Translations under genes and position numbers: made by a program
Assembly: GCA_002495185.1 (NCBI GenBank)
Contig: DAEB01000024.1
Coordinates: 7,165-44,839, forward strand
DNA: 37,675 bases
From: Thermoplasmata archaeon UBA184
GTDB lineage: Archaea; Thermoplasmatota; Thermoplasmata; Lutacidiplasmatales; UBA184
Direction: 5' to 3'
Shown: positions 1 to 7,737 of the stretch, piece by piece
Layout: every line of letters begins with the position of its first letter
How positions within the stretch are numbered: the first letter of the stretch is position 1
The notes under the pieces: model-generated
Databases searched by the model: none
Told to the model about the DNA's origin: nothing
The model's input: only the letters and a program-made list of their open reading frames with translations

Positions 1-72
1 GATGAATCCGCTCCGTTCGCTCCAGGCGATCGCCATCGACTCCATGTTGCAACCGTTCCCCCCGCTCGGAAG

Positions 73-471
73 CTAGCGCCCGAGGAGCCCCCGACCCTCC
101 CGGTCCGCCCGCTTTCGTCCCTCTCGTCGGTCATTCACCGAGCGCGCGCGTTCGCGCAGCGCGGGAAGGCGCTCCGAGTGGGTTCGAGCGAGCTCCGCGA
201 GCCCGAGACTGGTCGCGAGGGCGATCGCGCCCTCGATGTCTCGGGCGTAGCCGTTCTCAACGATCTCTTCGAGTTCTCCGCGTAGGGTCGGAGGAAGTTC
301 TACCGTCCCCGGACGCGGCTCGCTCGCCGCTCGCACGAGCGCTCGCACCGCATCGGAGCGGGTCGAGAGATCGTGGTCGCGCTGGAAACCGGCGAGAAGA
401 GACTCCTCTTCCTCGGTGAGGCGCACTCCGAGAAAACGAGTCGCGGGAGCTTCGGCTCGGGCGTTCCGCAC
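73..471 (-). CDS. Tandem ribbon-helix-helix DNA-binding protein
   Basis: 132-residue protein from a GTG start. Residues 12-50 read as a ribbon-helix-helix unit: a strand (FLGVRL), a helix (TEEEESLLAGF), then a turn and helix 2 (STRSDAVRALVRAA). Residues 56-93 look like a second, more divergent unit (TVELP, then LRGELEEIVENG, then IEGAIALATSLGLAEL). The C-terminus is very basic. RHH units normally dimerise, so one chain may act as a pseudodimer; this is inference. A palindrome touches the start codon, which suggests autoregulation. No toxin gene follows within the 72 bases left in the window, so it could be an orphan regulator or an antitoxin whose partner lies outside. The RHH fold is likely; its role is unknown. 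Confidence 0.7.
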   Translation of the reverse strand: MRNARAEAPATRFLGVRLTEEEESLLAGFQRDHDLSTRSDAVRALVRAASEPRPGTVELPPTLRGELEEIVENGYARDIEGAIALATSLGLAELARTHSERLPALRERARSVNDRREGRKRADREGRGLLGR

Positions 472-515
472 GTGTTTAACACAAATTAAACATGTATTTC
501 AACATTTCTATATTT
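472..515 (-). promoter_or_regulatory. Promoter and palindromic operator of the RHH gene
   Basis: This is an AT-rich patch in a GC-rich neighbourhood. GTGTT-T-AACAC (472-482) and the wider TGTTTAA-N6-TTAAACA (473-492) are inverted repeats directly beside the GTG start at 471. A TATA-like AAATATAG (minus strand, about 507-514) would place transcription start near 485, inside the palindrome. A repressor bound here would block initiation, and the RHH protein itself is the natural candidate. Confidence 0.5.
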
Positions 516-1186
516 CGTAAAACGGTGAGGGGCCCGGAGTCTCCTCGCTTGCAAGATCCCACCAGCCGACTTTCCTCCGCTCCGGGGACCATAGATCACC
601 ATCCTTGCTCCCCCGAATGCTGGCAGGTCGTCACGGGGTTGGATGGCGGACGCTGGTGTCACGTCGCATCTCGGGGGCGGATCACGATTCCCGTCCCCGT
701 GGGCCGTTCGACCTCCCTGCCCATTCTCCGACCGCAAGCACGACCAGGAAGAGAGTCCGGACCCGGTCAACGGGCCCGACTCGGGATGAGCTATGCTCCA
801 CCGGTCGGGAAAGGATTCCCTGCGGCTGATTGACCGGGGCAATCCGGGCAGGACCTCTCGAGGTCGCGTTCGTCGGGGTTTCGTCACAGAGTTGGGGAGG
901 AACAGGACGGTCATCGACCCTCAAGAACCCTGGGCGGGAGGGATTCGCGGCCTCGCGCGCAGGATGAGCCTCTGGAACGCTGGTTTCAGCGCCTTGAGCA
1001 CCGGCGCCGCCTCGACGGATAGCTCCGCGAAGAATGTGCCTACGCTTCTGCTCTCAGGACGCGAGAACGGAACTCCGGCGGCCAACGCCTCGGCGCCCGA
1101 GCGGTCGCATCGGGCACGGGGAATCGTACTTCACAGAAGCATTATCCCGAGCCCGGGAGTGAACGAATGCGGAATCAGGTGGGTGC
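493..1186. other. Gap without a convincing gene
   Basis: Several overlapping open frames exist on both strands but none has a recognisable domain, a plausible start context or protein-like composition. A TTATC element at 1142-1146 may be the promoter of the gene starting at 1187. I see no RNA gene or repeat here. Confidence 0.5.
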
Positions 1187-2575
1187 TTGCGCGAGGCTCG
1201 GCGCTTCGGTTCTTCGCCTCTCTCCGAGGAGAAGGCGTGTCGGAAACTAGCCAAGGCAGGCTGTGACCCGGAAAGCCTCCGTCTCCTCGTACTCCACGTG
1301 AACTCCACTTCCCCGGACCCGGGCGAACGTCCGCGGAGGTTGGCCGAGCTCGCAGACTTTGCGAGGGCCATCGGACCCCGCGCGGCCGAGGACTACTTTC
1401 ACGCGATTCGCGAGACAATGGCACTGGTCGAGCTGACCGACCCGAGGGTCCTCGAATTCGCCCGGTCGGTTGACCCGCACACTGCCGAGTGGTACTTTTG
1501 GGCGATCTGGGGTACAAAGGAAGTGCGCGACCTCACAGCGCAGCGGGTTCTCGACGCCGTCGACTTCTTCCGCGCGATTGGGGACCCGGCCACCGTCGAG
1601 TATTTCTTCGCGATTCGGGAGACCAAGGCCGCCGAGAAGCTCACCGACCCACGCGTCCTCGCTTTTGCTCGTTCGATCGGGAGCGATGCGGCCGTCGAGT
1701 ACTTCGGAGCGTGCTGGGAGACCGGCGCCATCGACTCGCTCACCAGCCCGCGGGTCCTCTCGTTGGCTCCCTGGCTGAAGGGAGACACAGGGAAGGAGTA
1801 CTTCCAGTCGGTCCGGGAGACGAAAGCGGTCGAGGAGCTCACCGACGAGCGCGTGGCCGGCTTCGTCCGTCGGATCGACAACCGGGTCGCCGAGGACTAC
1901 TTCCGGGCCGTCCGGATGACCCGCGCGGCGAGGGATCTCACGAGCGACCCGGTGACCGTCTTCGCGGAGGTCATTGGAACGTCATGCGCCCGTCAGTACT
2001 TCCGTGTCCTCGCGAACACCAAGGAAGTCGAAGCCCTCACCTGCGAGCGGCTCCTACGAACCTCGGCCGTAATCCGAGCGATCGGGAGCGACGCCGCGCT
2101 CGACTACTTCCTGGCGGCGGCCACCAGGAGCGTCTTCCCGGACCCTCCGCCTTCTCCTTCGAAGGGAGAAGCGTCGACCGACTCCTCGGTACCCGTGCTC
2201 ACGCTCCTCGACATCCCCCAGTACGACCGGTATCGCCCCATGGCGCTGCTGGGGGTGTCCGCTCTGTTCTGGTGGGGCGTTTGGGGCTCGGGCGTCCTCA
2301 CGCTCGCGACCACAGCCGGCCGACTTGCCCTCCTCGCGGGCCTGGGTGCGTGGGTTGCCTGCTTGTGGGGGACCCACCTGCTGACGGGAATGATCGCCGA
2401 GCGAGCATCCGATGAGTTCGTGGAGCGTCGTCGGCGGCTCCTGAACGAGCACGGAATCCGCTGGCACGATTGCCTGTCGGGCGACCGACACTGCCCTAAG
2501 TGCTGGAGCCCGTCCCGTGCTCACCGGGACGATCGGTTCGACTACGGGCGTTTCTGCCGTTGCCCTGCGTGCTAG
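1187..2575 (+). CDS. Novel 33-residue YF-repeat membrane protein with C-terminal zinc ribbon
   Basis: 462 residues. Residues about 52-315 contain eight tandem units marked by a YF pair at Y70, Y103, Y139, Y172, Y205, Y238, Y271 and Y307. The spacing is 33 residues, with two 36-residue exceptions. The unit consensus is roughly VLxFARxIGxxAAxEYFxAxRETKAVExLTDPR (x = variable), consistent with a helical solenoid. Residues about 350-402 form two hydrophobic helices. The C-terminus carries C436-P-K-C439 and C459-P-A-C462, a likely zinc ribbon, with C429 and C457 nearby. The orientation suggests a helical platform and a zinc ribbon on the same membrane side. The start is TTG at 1187; TTATC at 1142-1146 would place transcription start near 1170. 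A GTG at codon 39 is the alternative start. I do not recognise the repeat family. Confidence 0.75.
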   Translation: MREARRFGSSPLSEEKACRKLAKAGCDPESLRLLVLHVNSTSPDPGERPRRLAELADFARAIGPRAAEDYFHAIRETMALVELTDPRVLEFARSVDPHTAEWYFWAIWGTKEVRDLTAQRVLDAVDFFRAIGDPATVEYFFAIRETKAAEKLTDPRVLAFARSIGSDAAVEYFGACWETGAIDSLTSPRVLSLAPWLKGDTGKEYFQSVRETKAVEELTDERVAGFVRRIDNRVAEDYFRAVRMTRAARDLTSDPVTVFAEVIGTSCARQYFRVLANTKEVEALTCERLLRTSAVIRAIGSDAALDYFLAAATRSVFPDPPPSPSKGEASTDSSVPVLTLLDIPQYDRYRPMALLGVSALFWWGVWGSGVLTLATTAGRLALLAGLGAWVACLWGTHLLTGMIAERASDEFVERRRRLLNEHGIRWHDCLSGDRHCPKCWSPSRAHRDDRFDYGRFCRCPAC

Positions 2576-2623
2576 TTTCGGCGTTCGGCCCCCGCCGGGT
2601 TCCTTGAAGGTCCCCCGCCGGCC

Positions 2624-3841
2624 CTACTGGTCGCCGTAGACGAGCTCACCGTGGAGCTCCTTGTCGAGTCCCGTCACTTCGACCTCTTTCGGCACCCGGA
2701 CCTTCATCGTTCGGTCGAGGCCGACCAGGATCAGGTAAGTGACCGCGAACGCGTAGGCGGCCGCGAAGGCCACGGCGGCGAGCTCCTTGCCGAAGAACAG
2801 GTTGCCTCCGAAGAACAGCCCGTTGGCTCCCGCGCCATTGATGGCGAGGGACGCGAAGAGGCCGAGCAGTGCCATCCCCAGCATGCCTCCCACGCCATGG
2901 ACGCCCCAGACGTCGAGAGCGTCGTCCCAGTGTCGCCGGTTCTTGAACGCGATCGCGAGATAGCAGACGATCCCCGCGGCCAGGCCGAACACCATCGCCG
3001 CCGTCGGGGAGACGAATCCCGCCGCGGGCGTGATGACGACCAATCCGGCGAGTCCTCCGGTGAGGAGCCCGATGAACTTCGGCTTCCCTTCGATCGCCCA
3101 GTCCAGCATCATCCAGACGAAGCTGGCGATCCCCCCGGAGACCGCGGTGTTGAGGACGGCCACGACGGCCACGTCGTTCACGGCGAACGCGTTCCCGGCG
3201 GTGAAACCAAACCACCCGAACCAGAGAATCGCCATGCCGATGCCGGCCATGTACAAGTTCTGCGGCTTGTCGCGAACGTATCGGCTTCCGAGATAGAGCA
3301 CGGTCGCGAGCGCGCTCATTCCGGCAATCTCGTGGACGACGATCCCGCCTCCGAAGTCGAGGACCCCCCACTGCTCGAGCAGACCGCCCCCCCAGACCAT
3401 GTGGGCGATCGGATAGTAGACGAACAGCTGCCAGCAGACCAGAAACACGAGGTAGGCCCCGAACTTGACCCGGTTCGTAAACGCGCCCGTGATGAGCGGC
3501 GGGGTGATGATGACGACCATCATCTCGTACGCAAGGAAGATGTAGAGCGGGATGCCCGGGCTCACCGGCGAGGGCGAGCCGGACGACATGTTCTGGAGGA
3601 ACGCCTGGTTCAGGTTGCCGATGATCCCGTGGAAGTCTCCGCTGAAGCAGAGCGAATAACCGATCGTCACCCAGAGGAGCGTCGTCACCCCGAGGGCGGC
3701 GAAGCTCTGCATCATGATCGAGATCGAGTTCTTCTGACCGACGAGGCCCGCGTAGAAGAAGGCGAGCCCCGGTGTCATGAACATCACGAGCACCGTCGCG
3801 ATGATCATGAACAGCGTACTGCTCGCGTCAAACCCTACCAT
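2624..3841 (-). CDS. amt: Ammonium transporter family protein (Amt), atypical recruitment site
   Basis: 405 residues, the usual Amt length, with about 11 membrane helices starting at the N-terminus (MTPGLAFFYAGLV). The twin pore histidines are present: H170 in VVHEIAG and H315 in VWGVHGVGG. The conserved Asp is D162 (LDFGGG) and W150 corresponds to E. coli AmtB W148. The position equivalent to the Phe-gate residue F107 is Val (about residue 109, YEMMVVIIT, where the other Amt in this window has FQLKFAAIT), and S219 is replaced by Asn (FTAGN). The inner gate Phe (F215 equivalent, F213) is kept. Amt proteins conduct ammonium/ammonia through trimeric pores in the cytoplasmic membrane. These substitutions could alter affinity or make it a sensor; that is inference. 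No PII gene is adjacent. ATG start at 3841. Confidence 0.93.
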   Translation of the reverse strand: MVGFDASSTLFMIIATVLVMFMTPGLAFFYAGLVGQKNSISIMMQSFAALGVTTLLWVTIGYSLCFSGDFHGIIGNLNQAFLQNMSSGSPSPVSPGIPLYIFLAYEMMVVIITPPLITGAFTNRVKFGAYLVFLVCWQLFVYYPIAHMVWGGGLLEQWGVLDFGGGIVVHEIAGMSALATVLYLGSRYVRDKPQNLYMAGIGMAILWFGWFGFTAGNAFAVNDVAVVAVLNTAVSGGIASFVWMMLDWAIEGKPKFIGLLTGGLAGLVVITPAAGFVSPTAAMVFGLAAGIVCYLAIAFKNRRHWDDALDVWGVHGVGGMLGMALLGLFASLAINGAGANGLFFGGNLFFGKELAAVAFAAAYAFAVTYLILVGLDRTMKVRVPKEVEVTGLDKELHGELVYGDQ

Positions 3842-4261
3842 GGAAACCGACCTTCGGAACGAGGCCGTGCCCGAGGTCCGACTGGCTCCTCGAGAACTGC
3901 CCGGGACTCATCCCGCGTCGCCAGGTTTTCATCTTTCTGTGTGACCGAGATGACTCGCACTAACGGCTCCTACAGCACCCGTTCGCTGGTCGGACCCGGC
4001 CCAGGTTCGAGCGCGTCCCGAGCGTCCGCGCGAGAAGACCTAGAAACGTCGGCGCACGCCTCTTTCGGCCGCGAACGGGTCTGAGGGGCAAATGGATGCG
4101 AGGAATCGGGAAGCGCTGTGAACCGTAGAATATCCCGGCGAAGACCGATCGTTCGAGTCCTCCGCCATGGCGTTCCTCCGGGCATCCCACCTCCGCTTGC
4201 GCGGAAGCGGATGGGAAGTCGCCCCCCGTTGATGTCCGAGTCGGGGAGGGTGAAGAGCTCC
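3842..4261. other. Intergenic gap, no gene recognised
   Basis: This is the upstream region of the Amt gene and the downstream region of the secreted-protein gene at 4262-5221. It probably carries the Amt promoter; an AT-richer patch at about 3925-3940 is the best candidate. I see no open frame with protein-like composition and no RNA fold that I can support. Confidence 0.4.
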
Positions 4262-5221
4262 TCAGGCCCGGGGGGGAGATGGACCTCTGCCCTTTCGAAC
4301 AAGAAGCGCGAAGGCCACCATTGCCACCGCGATCGCGCTGACCGCCGTACCGATGAGGACCCAGCCCCAATCGATTGATGAGCTCGCACTCGTCCCGCTC
4401 GTCGTTCCGCTATAAAACTCCACAGCGATTCCGCTAATCGACACGGCGGACCCGCAGACGAAGCCGAACGTGACCGGCGCGGTCCCCGTATCGTTGTAGG
4501 CGTACAGTGCCGATTCGGTCCCCGGATTCCATCCCGTTCCTTGCTGTCCTCCGGTCAGCCAGTTTCCGTTGGGGGTGGGCATTGCGTACGCTCCGGACGG
4601 TCGATCGGAGCCGATTATCGCAAGAACCAGGGACGGAGAGTGAGCGGCCGGATTGCTCACGTCGAGGAGCGTTCCCGCTAACGTGTTGTTGCCCGTCCCC
4701 ACGGAGCCGACCTCGGTGCCCGCGGCCAATTCCCCGGCTCGACAGGTTCCAAACTCAACGTTCGAGATCGTCACCACGATCGTCAGGGTTCCTCCGTGGT
4801 CGGATGTCACGTCATAGAATGCGACCGATTGAGCGGGCGCGAACTCCCCGGCGACGTACGCAAACTGGTCGAATCCTCCGTCGGACACCGAGGTGATGAG
4901 GTCCGTTCCTGCGAGGTAGTTGACCACGACGTAGAGCAAGCTCCCCGAGGTCTCGGAGAATCCCGATATCACGCACGTGGTCCCAGAGCCAGCTGTGGTC
5001 CCCGCATCGCCGAGGCACGGCTGTCCTCCGAAGCAGTCACTGACCGGGGGTGCCCCCGAGACCATGGCTGGGGCCCGAGCCGCGGTGTCCACCCCGTTCG
5101 ACATGGCAACCACCGCCGGTACGCTTGACAAAGCCGTTAGGGTTGCAGTGCTCAGCGTGAGCATCCACAACGTCCGGAAGCGTGCCGTTCTCCGACTGTA
5201 AGCGACCACCCGTCGTTTCAT
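4262..5221 (-). CDS. Secreted, C-terminally membrane-anchored surface protein
   Basis: 319 residues. A basic N-terminus followed by a hydrophobic stretch (residues about 15-42, ending near VVAMS) looks like a signal peptide. The middle is Thr/Ser/Gly-rich and predicted beta-type, with cysteines (DCFGGQPC, TTC, GTC) and several N-x-S/T sequons. A single hydrophobic helix near the C-terminus (WGWVLIGTAVSAIAVAMVAF) is followed by a basic RKGRG tail, giving an outside domain with a C-terminal anchor. A GGAGGT element lies about 9 nt before the ATG and supports this start. The function is unknown; the architecture resembles archaeal cell-surface proteins. Confidence 0.75.
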   Translation of the reverse strand: MKRRVVAYSRRTARFRTLWMLTLSTATLTALSSVPAVVAMSNGVDTAARAPAMVSGAPPVSDCFGGQPCLGDAGTTAGSGTTCVISGFSETSGSLLYVVVNYLAGTDLITSVSDGGFDQFAYVAGEFAPAQSVAFYDVTSDHGGTLTIVVTISNVEFGTCRAGELAAGTEVGSVGTGNNTLAGTLLDVSNPAAHSPSLVLAIIGSDRPSGAYAMPTPNGNWLTGGQQGTGWNPGTESALYAYNDTGTAPVTFGFVCGSAVSISGIAVEFYSGTTSGTSASSSIDWGWVLIGTAVSAIAVAMVAFALLVRKGRGPSPPRA

Positions 5222-5406
5222 TCCCTGCTACCTCCAGCGTCGGAGGCCGACAGCCCCCCGAGCGACTCAGAGGGTCCTCTCCACGGCCCGACAGTCATTG
5301 ATTGATGCCTACTTGATGCTCTCGATTCTCGGCCATACACGACCCTGGGGGAGGCCGCCGAGGCGGGCCGAGAAAGGGTAAGCGGTTCCCATGAATTGCG
5401 GGTTCG

Positions 5407-5823
5407 ATGGACGAGAGTCCCGGCCGCGTCATCCTGGTGATAAACGGCCGGGTCGTGGAAACGGGCTACCGCGCGCGAGGATCCACGTCCCCAACTGGCG
5501 CGGAGGGATGGCGCGCCGTCTCGCTGTTTGGCGGGACCTTGCTGCCTCTGGGAATCCTGGCGGGATTGAACGAAGGTGGGGCGGCCGCCATCGCGGGCGT
5601 CGTGCTGTTCCTAATCGCTGGGGTTGCCGCCGGAGCCGAGCGGTACCCCCTCGCGGCTGCCGTGGGGTGCTCCGCGATTGTCTGGGCGGCCACGGGCATA
5701 TCGCTGGCCCTTGGGGTCGACACTTGGCCAATCGGGACCCTGACCGGCGCCGTCGTCGCGGGACTGGTCTTCGCGTTCCTGGGACTTCTTCGGGCGCGAT
5801 CTCTCGGCCGGACAGGTCGGTGA
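5407..5823 (+). CDS. Small four-helix membrane protein
   Basis: 138 residues. A short polar N-terminal part (VILVINGRVVETGYRARG) is followed by four hydrophobic segments at roughly residues 38-56, 58-77, 80-103 and 107-128, and a basic tail (RARSLGRTGR). ATG start; a weak TATA-like GGGTAAG about 26 nt upstream would fit a leaderless message. No family is recognised. It is transcribed divergently from the surface-protein gene at 4262-5221. Confidence 0.6.
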   Translation: MDESPGRVILVINGRVVETGYRARGSTSPTGAEGWRAVSLFGGTLLPLGILAGLNEGGAAAIAGVVLFLIAGVAAGAERYPLAAAVGCSAIVWAATGISLALGVDTWPIGTLTGAVVAGLVFAFLGLLRARSLGRTGR

Positions 5824-5940
5824 GACATCGCGAACGATTCCTCTCGCCGGTTGGAAGTTTCGTTGCGCACACTCCGACGGCGAGCGGACACTGCCAGCGG
5901 GCAGATTCCCGACCCGCCACGCAACCACGTTCCGAGTCGG

Positions 5941-6408
5941 CTAACCCGACCTCACCAGCAGCTGGACATCCCACCACTGATGCCAGATTGCGCCGACGGC
6001 ATGATCCGCCGAGAAGACGGGCGGAATCGCAGCCCCGCAATCGGAGGGGATGGGCGCAGCGAAGAACTGGAAGGCGATCCCTGAGGGCTCGGTACCAGTG
6101 ATGTTCAGAACCGGACAATCCATTGTGTTGTAGCCGTTCACTACAAACAGGACGGAAGCGAGCGAAATCCGGGCAAATTCCACCTGACCGAACCCGACGC
6201 CTTCCCACGAGATCGCGACGTTGCAGTCAACATACGCGACGCCATTGAGCTGCACCGTTCCTTGGTCAGGGCAAGCCGGTGACTCGGGAGCGAGGTTCAA
6301 CGGAGCACCCGCTGGGGATGAGTTGCTCACGAGCACAAGCACCATCGCCACAAGCAACGTCGAGGCGGCAACTACCGCCATCACGGAGTACTTCTCGAGC
6401 GCACTCAT
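5941..6408 (-). CDS. Membrane-anchored extracellular protein, single pass
   Basis: 155 residues. One N-terminal hydrophobic helix (residues about 8-30, VMAVVAASTLLVAMVLVLV) is followed by an outside domain of about 120 residues with cysteines (SPACPDQG, YVDCNV, MDCPV, SDCGA) that could form two disulfides, and hydrophobic beta-like stretches. GAGGAGG lies about 8 nt before the ATG, a strong ribosome-binding site. It has the same general plan as the proteins encoded at 9867-10478 and 16498-17031. The function is unknown. Confidence 0.65.
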   Translation of the reverse strand: MSALEKYSVMAVVAASTLLVAMVLVLVSNSSPAGAPLNLAPESPACPDQGTVQLNGVAYVDCNVAISWEGVGFGQVEFARISLASVLFVVNGYNTMDCPVLNITGTEPSGIAFQFFAAPIPSDCGAAIPPVFSADHAVGAIWHQWWDVQLLVRSG

Positions 6409-6567
6409 GCGCGTGGTCCTCCTCGATCGCTGTGCCGTCCACTCCAGAGGAATCCTATGGCGGCACCCCGTAAACCCCTATCGACGTGCGGTCGGGCGGA
6501 GGCACGCGAGTTCTGCCGGCGCACGAGAGTTTGCGCCCACGGGGCGTTTCAGAGCCTCTGATTCTCG

Positions 6568-6573
6568 CTTAAG
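6568..6573 (+). promoter_or_regulatory. TATA-like box of the 66-aa gene
   Basis: CTTAAG is centred about 27 nt before the ATG at 6598, the spacing expected for an archaeal leaderless promoter. The same element at similar spacing precedes the genes starting at 18596 and 30955. Confidence 0.45.
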
Positions 6574-6597
6574 AACAGGTTAGCGACTGACAGCGCG

Positions 6598-6798
6598 ATG
6601 AAATACGTTGAGTTCCGAGACAGTGTCGGTGAATACCTTCGGGAGCATCCTGCAGGCTCGACGTGGAAGGTCCTGAGATCGGACCTGCGACTTCCGTACG
6701 AGATTCCCTGTCCAACGTGGGTTCACCGGCTGGAGGATGAGATTGGTCTCTCACGAACGGACGGACCGCGGGGTAAGATCTGGCGTGTCAAGTCTTGA
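6598..6798 (+). CDS. Small hypothetical protein, possible winged-helix type
   Basis: 66 residues, charged and globular-looking: EFRDSVGEYLREHPAG, then WKVLRSDLRLPYEIPCP, then WVHRLEDEIGLSRTDG and KIWRV at the end. The order helix, helix, recognition-like helix, then a beta hairpin (GLSRTDGPRGKIWRV) resembles a minimal winged helix, so DNA binding is plausible but not shown. The CTTAAG box at the leaderless spacing supports the start and the reality of the gene. It lies just before the broken methyltransferase copy. Confidence 0.55.
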   Translation: MKYVEFRDSVGEYLREHPAGSTWKVLRSDLRLPYEIPCPTWVHRLEDEIGLSRTDGPRGKIWRVKS

Positions 6799-6836
6799 GG
6801 GTACCACTGGAGTGCAAGAAGGGGCGTGACGCCACC

Positions 6837-7042
6837 CCCCGATGCTCGCTTGACGTGAGGCGTGATCGCCCTCAGGCCCGGCCGTAGCTGGAGCCGAGTT
6901 CAAGCATATGGTTCCGGCCCCGCACGACCTCCAGCACGTGATTAAGTTCTGCATGAAGACATTGACGAGTACGAGGCGACGCGGGCTTGAACACATGCTC
7001 GAGCCGCAGCGCCGAGAGGTACTCTCGGTGGTAGCTCGCAAT
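6837..7042 (-). pseudogene. Broken 5' copy of the methyltransferase at 8615-9292
   Basis: Reading the minus strand from 7042, the frame gives a 56-residue match to the N-terminus of the intact methyltransferase, with 29 of 56 residues identical by hand alignment. Shared pieces include RLEHV, ASPR, HAEL/GAEL and YGRA. The initiator ATG is ATT, a stop (TGA at 6872-6874) follows YGRA, and a one-base frameshift restores the match (LRAITPHVKRA against LKEIASHVDRA) before homology ends near 6837. Motif I is eroded (GSSYG instead of GCGYG). The upstream element CTTGAACT is also conserved at the same distance (7068-7075 here, 9317-9324 in the intact copy). This is a truncated duplicate. Confidence 0.75.
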
Positions 7043-7200
7043 TCGGACCAGGGCGGCACGGCTCTTGAGTTCAAGCTGGCGTCAACGAGAGCTCTGCGAT
7101 TCTGGGGGTCAGGGAGACCGCCTGTGTAAAACGGCGCGCGTTCTCTGGGGAAGGAACGCCTTCCGACCCCCGGACAAACCGCGTTTGGTCGTGTACTTTG

Positions 7201-7437
7201 TCAGTGCGTCGCCGGGACCGCTCGTCGCCCGACGAACACCAGAAACAGTCCCAGAGCAAAGATGACTACCCCCGTAAACTCGAGAATCCCCTGCCGACCG
7301 ACGAAGGGTGTTCCGAGGCAGGGGCCGATGTAGCCGGTGACACAGACGACGACCCAAACGAGGCTAAGAATCAGGACCAGACTGCCCAACACGGTCAGGC
7401 CAAGACCCCAATCGCGAACGACCTCCCGCCACGCCAC
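7201..7437 (-). CDS. Small two-helix membrane protein
   Basis: 78 residues with two hydrophobic helices (about residues 11-36, LGLTVLGSLVLILSLVWVV, and about 51-70, ILEFTGVVIFALGLFLVFV) joined by a short loop with C32, C40 and PFVGR, ending in a basic tail (GRRAVPATH). ATG start at 7437. It sits between the broken methyltransferase copy and the first palindrome of the accessory stretch. No family is recognised. Confidence 0.55.
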   Translation of the reverse strand: MAWREVVRDWGLGLTVLGSLVLILSLVWVVVCVTGYIGPCLGTPFVGRQGILEFTGVVIFALGLFLVFVGRRAVPATH

Positions 7438-7649
7438 ATCGTCCGGGACCGCAGCGGGTCAAATCAGTCCTTGTGTCTAGGGGTGCACGTGCAAAGTGCG
7501 GCTTGCTGGCAGGCCGCTTGCCACCCCCACGCCCGGGACTCTCGGGGGATAGCCACTCTTCCGATCAAGGGCGGCGAAACACGTGTCCCACTTCCAAGAC
7601 CGCCCTTGAGACCGGACAAACCTCTCGCATCGGTTGACCAATAGGCATC

Positions 7650-7667
7650 GTGCAAGAGCAGTTGCAC
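7650..7667 (+). repeat. Accessory-stretch palindrome, copy 1
   Basis: GTGCAA-GAGCAG-TTGCAC: 6-bp perfect arms with a 6-bp spacer. It lies about 30 bp before the TATA-like box of the G1 peptidase gene. It is one of six related intergenic copies, all with GAG at the start of the spacer on the plus strand. Confidence 0.7.
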
Positions 7668-7696
7668 CCGAGAAATCGGAGTCCGCAACCATCCGA

Positions 7697-7704
7697 GTTT
7701 AACT
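7697..7704 (+). promoter_or_regulatory. TATA-like box of the G1 peptidase gene
   Basis: GTTTAACT predicts transcription start near 7727, leaving about 10 nt before the GTG start at 7738. Confidence 0.4.
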
Positions 7705-7737
7705 AGGGGGGACCTCTTCGGAGTCTCGGGTGCCTCT

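Noticed and set aside
1..76. Possible C-terminal end of a plus-strand gene (…PLRSLQAIAIDSMLQPFPPLGS, stop at 74-76)
   Set aside because: Only about 24 codons are visible, with nothing to support the frame.
793..1266. Plus-strand frame of 157 codons before the repeat-protein gene
   Set aside because: It overlaps the start of the better gene, shows no protein-like pattern and has no start-site support.
3990..4030. tRNA-like T-loop (CAGGTTCGAGC)
   Set aside because: The flanking bases do not pair as a T-stem and no acceptor or anticodon arm can be drawn.
2651..4084. Long plus-strand frame opposite the first Amt
   Set aside because: It is the complement of a clear transporter gene, with a His/Asp/Arg-rich composition typical of a shadow frame. 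The same applies to 22977-24158 and 24246-25712.
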